The notes below the pieces were generated by a model that did not search any database, was not told where the DNA came from, and saw nothing but the letters and a program-made list of their open reading frames with translations. 9,681 bases of DNA. Origin: Candidatus Thioglobus sp. (lineage in GTDB: Bacteria > Pseudomonadota > Gammaproteobacteria > PS1 > Thioglobaceae). Made by a program: the position numbers and the translations under genes. Below are positions 6,861 through 9,681 of the stretch, one piece after another. Location: contig QOAB01000018.1 of NCBI GenBank assembly GCA_003978285.1, forward strand, positions 1 to 9,681, in the 5' to 3' direction. Within the stretch, counting starts at the first letter, position 1. Every line of letters begins with the position of its first letter.

Positions 6861-8132
6861 ATGCGTCGATACCTCTCTCATCAATTTCCCAATGAGATTA
6901 AAACTTACGCATCATTGTTACTAGCCAGCATCGCCTCTGTGATTGTCATCACTTTCTTCTTAGAGGTAAGTGATTATGCACAGCATAGTTTTAAAAACCT
7001 AATCGGCACCGATCCTTATTTAAGTTTTATTATTACACCGATTGTTTTTGTGGGGATTGTTTATGTTGCAAAATATTATTGCCATTACGTACAAGGCAGT
7101 GGTATTCCACAATTAATTGCTGCGACTAATTCACGCAATAAAAGTATTCGTGAGCAATTACTCTCGTTCCGAATCGCCTTAGGAAAAATTGGCTTTATTT
7201 TTTTAGGAATGCTGGGTGGTGCACCGATTGGCATTGAAGGCCCCAGCATTCATATTGGCGGTTCTATTTTTTATGGCTTTAATCGATTCATCAAACTTAA
7301 TCGTAAATTTTTAATTCATGCTTTAATTGCAATTGGTGGCAGTGCTGGGCTGATTGTTGCCTTTAATGCACCAATTGCAGGGTTCTTATTTGCTTATGAA
7401 GAGATTGGCCGAAAACTAAAAAAACAAGCTTTAATACTGATTGCCATTATAAGTGGTATTGTCTATCTATTCGCTATTATGTATCGTGGTGATGCAAATT
7501 ATCTAACCAACCTTTCTACTTATTCACTCGAGCTAACGTTAGTTTGGCAGTTATTACCCTTGGCTATTTTAGCGGGCGTACTGGGCGGATTATTTTCAAA
7601 ATCTACCTTATTCCTCATCAACAAATTTATTACTCACAGCAAACTTAAAGTCATCATCATCGCTGTGGTTCTTGGGTTTATTGTCGCCAGCTTTAATTAC
7701 TTATCTACTGGTCAAGTTGCAGGATCTGGCAAAGATGAAGTGTTGTTAATGCTGGGTGGTGCAGGTTTGGGCTTAGATTTTGTTGCCATGAAATACTTTG
7801 CTACGCTTACTTCACTTGCCTCAACCATTCCAGGCGGATTGTTTATGCCAAGCATTTCAATCGGTGCGGGCATTGGTTCAGAGGTTGCTAGTTTTTATAC
7901 GCAGATCGACACCCAAGTGATTATCATTATGGCAATGATCGCTTACCTTAGCGCGGTGATTAGAGCGCCATTAACATCAGTATTTGTCATCCTAGAAATG
8001 ACGACCACACTACACTTACTGATCCCAGGACTCATGATTGCTTTTATCGCCAATTGGATATCAAAGCAAATTTTTGCACAGCCAATCTACGAAGCTTTGG
8101 CTGATAACTACCTAAAACTAACAGGTAAGTAG
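6861..8132 (+). CDS. CLC-type chloride/proton antiporter
   Basis: A 423-residue inner-membrane CLC protein without CBS domains. The selectivity motif GSGIP (79-83) has the Ser found in chloride-selecting members. The gating motif is GIEGPSIHIGG (124-134): the external glutamate (Glu126) is kept, while the usual Arg of GREGP is Ile. FNAPIAGFLFAYEE (168-181) retains the glutamate at the internal proton position (Glu181). The GGLFMPSISIG loop (325-335) and Tyr410 near the C-terminus complete the ion site. With both glutamates present, exchange of chloride for protons is expected and not simple channel activity; a role in pH or charge balance is inferred. About ten or more hydrophobic helices fill the protein. 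Its ATG follows the cysM TAA with no base between, so expression is probably coupled to cysM. Its stop abuts the hemJ stop from the other strand. It is not the fluoride-selective CLC-F type by motif. Confidence 0.92.
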   Translation: MRRYLSHQFPNEIKTYASLLLASIASVIVITFFLEVSDYAQHSFKNLIGTDPYLSFIITPIVFVGIVYVAKYYCHYVQGSGIPQLIAATNSRNKSIREQLLSFRIALGKIGFIFLGMLGGAPIGIEGPSIHIGGSIFYGFNRFIKLNRKFLIHALIAIGGSAGLIVAFNAPIAGFLFAYEEIGRKLKKQALILIAIISGIVYLFAIMYRGDANYLTNLSTYSLELTLVWQLLPLAILAGVLGGLFSKSTLFLINKFITHSKLKVIIIAVVLGFIVASFNYLSTGQVAGSGKDEVLLMLGGAGLGLDFVAMKYFATLTSLASTIPGGLFMPSISIGAGIGSEVASFYTQIDTQVIIIMAMIAYLSAVIRAPLTSVFVILEMTTTLHLLIPGLMIAFIANWISKQIFAQPIYEALADNYLKLTGK

Positions 8133-8558
8133 TTAAAAAGGCCTAACCACCACCAAAACAATAATAGCCACCAGTATCAATACTGGAAACTCATTAAACC
8201 AACGATAAAACACATGCGAACGCGTGTTTTGATCTGCCTTAAAAATACTCAACAAATGCCCGCAATAAAAATGATAAGCAATCAAGATACCTACCAATGC
8301 TAACTTAGCGTGTAACCAATACTGTCCAGCATAGGCTTGCCATGCATAATCTTGCAACATCCACACACCTAAGACAGTTGCAATCACAAAACTCGGCATC
8401 ATAATGCCACGGTAAAGCTTGCGCTCCATCACTTTAAAGCGTTCAATACTCACTTTATCATCACTCATAGCGTGGTAAACAAACAAGCGTGGTAGATAAA
8501 ATAAGGCCGCAAACCAGGTGATAACACTAATAATATGAAAAGCCTTTACCCACAACAT
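8133..8558 (-). CDS. hemJ: Protoporphyrinogen IX oxidase HemJ
   Basis: HemJ (formerly UPF0093/DUF2214-like membrane proteins) is the oxygen-independent membrane protoporphyrinogen oxidase of many bacteria, acting at the penultimate step of heme synthesis. From the ATG at 8558 the protein has 141 residues with four membrane helices at about 5-25, 52-70, 81-101 and 122-139. Family features are LWVKAFHIISV with His8, TWFAALFYLPRLFVYHA (14-30), the WLHAKLALVG segment (81-90) and RWFNEFPVL (119-127). An in-frame ATG at 8594 would add 12 residues, but its codon overlaps a perfect TATAAT on this strand and the family normally begins with MLWxKAxH, so 8558 is preferred; a GGGG at 8567-8570 may serve as a weak ribosome-binding site. 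The gene abuts the CLC gene tail to tail. Confidence 0.9.
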   Translation of the reverse strand: MLWVKAFHIISVITWFAALFYLPRLFVYHAMSDDKVSIERFKVMERKLYRGIMMPSFVIATVLGVWMLQDYAWQAYAGQYWLHAKLALVGILIAYHFYCGHLLSIFKADQNTRSHVFYRWFNEFPVLILVAIIVLVVVRPF

Positions 8559-8592
8559 CAAACAACCCCGAATAAACTTATATGTAAGTATC

Positions 8593-8598
8593 ATTATA
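8593..8598 (-). promoter_or_regulatory. Probable -10 box for hemJ
   Basis: The minus strand reads TATAAT here, 34 bases before the preferred hemJ ATG. Transcription would begin near 8585, giving a leader of under 30 bases. The -35 region is poor. On the plus strand an overlapping TATAGT (8595-8600) could serve the divergent oxidoreductase gene, so the two promoters may compete; this is inference from base matching alone. Confidence 0.4.
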
Positions 8599-8635
8599 GT
8601 AAAATAAATTCAGCTTAATCATCATCTTTGACAAC

Positions 8636-9681
8636 TTGAAGAAATACCGCGAAATCCCTTATAACTATACTTCGTTCTCAGACAAGGAAGTCGTCTGTCG
8701 CTTTTTAGGTGAAGAATCATGGGAATTACTCAATCAACTTAGACAAAATCGTAACACTGGTCGAAGCGCTAGAATGCTGTTTGAAGTGCTGGGTGATATG
8801 TGGGCAGTGAACCGCAATCCTTATTTACAAGAAGACCTAATTAAAAATAAACGTCGTTGGAAGGCGTTGACTGAGGCACTTTATTCACGCTTGAATCAAA
8901 TTAGATCACGTGCTGATAGCAATGAAAAAGTGCTTGAGCTAGTACACAGTGCTGACCAAGCAGTTGATGGCTTCAAGCATTGCTTAAGTGAATTCAAAAA
9001 CAACAAAAAACGTATTAAAAAAGCCTTACTTAAGGTTACTCATAATAATAACATTCGCTTTGATGCGCTATCACGCTCATCACATGCAACGGATGCAACG
9101 GATTGGCGTGTTGAGTATCCAGCCGTGGTGATCACCCCAGATACTGAAATTGAAATTGCCGATATTGTTAAAACCTGTATCGAGCTGGGTTTAACTATTA
9201 TTCCTCGTGGTGGTGGTACTGGCTATACGGGTGGTGCAATTCCCTTAGATACACAAACAGCCGTTATCAATACCGAAAAACTCAGCTTTATTGAGCCCAT
9301 TCAAAATCAAGATGGTTTACATTCAATCAATGTGGGTGCGGGTGTGGTTACTAAGCGTGTGAGCGAAGCAGCAGCAGCCAACAATTTAGTGTTTGCAGTA
9401 GACCCTACCTCGCAAGACGCATGTACGATTGGTGGCAATGTCGCTATGAACGCCGGTGGTAAAAAAGCCCTTCGTTGGGGTACAACGATTGACAATCTAC
9501 TGTCTTGGAAAATGGTAATGCCTGATGGTAACTGGCTACAAGTCAAGCGCCTAGATCACAATCAAGACAAAATTCAACTATTAGATGAAGTCAGCTTTAA
9601 AATCCATCATTTAAAAACTGATGGAAAAACTCTGCTAAAAACGGAAACACTCACCATTAATGCCACGAACATGCGCAAGAG
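8636..9681 (+). CDS. FAD-linked oxidoreductase, DUF3683/GlcD-like (3' partial)
   Basis: An open frame of 348 codons runs off the right edge. The first 160 or so residues match the DUF3683 N-terminal region: REIPYNYTSFSDKE (5-18), a TGRSARMLFEVLGDMW stretch and RNPYLQEDL, followed by a charged helical segment and SHATDATDWRVEYP. An FAD-binding type 4 domain follows, as in GlcD and D-lactate dehydrogenases, with IPRGGGTGYTGGAIPL (189-204) and DPTSQDACTIGGN (256-268) then MNAGGKKALRWG (271-282). Full-length members of this family, as I recall them, continue into FAD-oxidase C-terminal, 4Fe-4S and CCG domains and exceed 1000 residues. The likely reaction is oxidation of a 2-hydroxy acid such as D-lactate, feeding electrons to the respiratory chain; the substrate cannot be told from sequence. 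The only usual start codon in frame after the stop at 8600-8602 is TTG at 8636, giving MKKYREIPYNY, with no clear Shine-Dalgarno sequence. It is divergent from hemJ. Confidence 0.88.
   Translation, partial: MKKYREIPYNYTSFSDKEVVCRFLGEESWELLNQLRQNRNTGRSARMLFEVLGDMWAVNRNPYLQEDLIKNKRRWKALTEALYSRLNQIRSRADSNEKVLELVHSADQAVDGFKHCLSEFKNNKKRIKKALLKVTHNNNIRFDALSRSSHATDATDWRVEYPAVVITPDTEIEIADIVKTCIELGLTIIPRGGGTGYTGGAIPLDTQTAVINTEKLSFIEPIQNQDGLHSINVGAGVVTKRVSEAAAANNLVFAVDPTSQDACTIGGNVAMNAGGKKALRWGTTIDNLLSWKMVMPDGNWLQVKRLDHNQDKIQLLDEVSFKIHHLKTDGKTLLKTETLTINATNMRK

Noticed and set aside
9084..9101. Tandem 9-base repeat (ATGCAACGG twice) in the oxidoreductase gene
   Set aside because: It encodes Ala-Thr-Asp-Ala-Thr-Asp; as I recall the family, a similar xTDATDW stretch is normal there, so this is not a new expansion.
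9307..9546. Open frame on the minus strand inside the FAD oxidoreductase
   Set aside because: It lies opposite the FAD-binding domain, which is clearly the coding frame.

Overview
The window is compact, AT-rich bacterial chromosome carrying housekeeping genes. Several proteins resemble gammaproteobacterial families closely: MiaA, a YccA-type BI-1 protein whose C-terminal signature almost matches E. coli YccA, RppH with the conserved CIGQKQ segment, and CysM with its CDRGDRYLSTG tail. The AT-rich composition and gene set would suit a marine sulfur-oxidising gammaproteobacterium of the SUP05/Thioglobus type, but that placement is inference and not proven by the sequence.

Layout. (1) Bases 1-893: miaA (tRNA dimethylallyltransferase), cut by the left edge. 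It converges on murD (880-2178, minus; peptidoglycan precursor ligase), and their 3' ends overlap by 14 bases. (2) Bases 2179-2242: a 64-base divergent intergenic region with a perfect TATAAT for the rightward unit yccA-like (2243-2911) and rppH (2936-3472). (3) From an extended -10 promoter at 3509-3517 runs a rightward amino-acid unit: hom (homoserine dehydrogenase, 3556-4823, broken into two frames), thrC (4846-5910), cysM (5955-6860) and a CLC chloride/proton antiporter (6861-8132). Hom makes homoserine. ThrC makes threonine from O-phosphohomoserine. CysM makes cysteine from an activated serine. The CLC start codon directly abuts the cysM stop. thrB, which supplies the ThrC substrate, is not here. 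(4) hemJ (8133-8558, minus) abuts the CLC gene tail to tail with no gap. (5) Divergent from hemJ, a large FAD-linked oxidoreductase of the DUF3683/GlcD-like type starts near 8636 and runs off the right edge.

The most notable signals are two. The hom reading frame is broken at a point where the conserved Thr-Ala-Ser-Ala-Val motif should be; about 10 bases seem to be missing, which leaves an ACT-domain fragment whose GTG overlaps the premature TGA by 4 bases. Just before and across the cysM start, a perfect 12-base inverted repeat has a duplicated right arm, so two mutually exclusive AT-rich hairpins are possible, one of which would cover the cysM start codon.

I found no rRNA, tRNA, CRISPR array, insertion sequence, phage gene or convincing intrinsic terminator, and no evidence for a new multi-gene defence or biosynthetic system. 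No gene-free stretch exceeds 300 bases.
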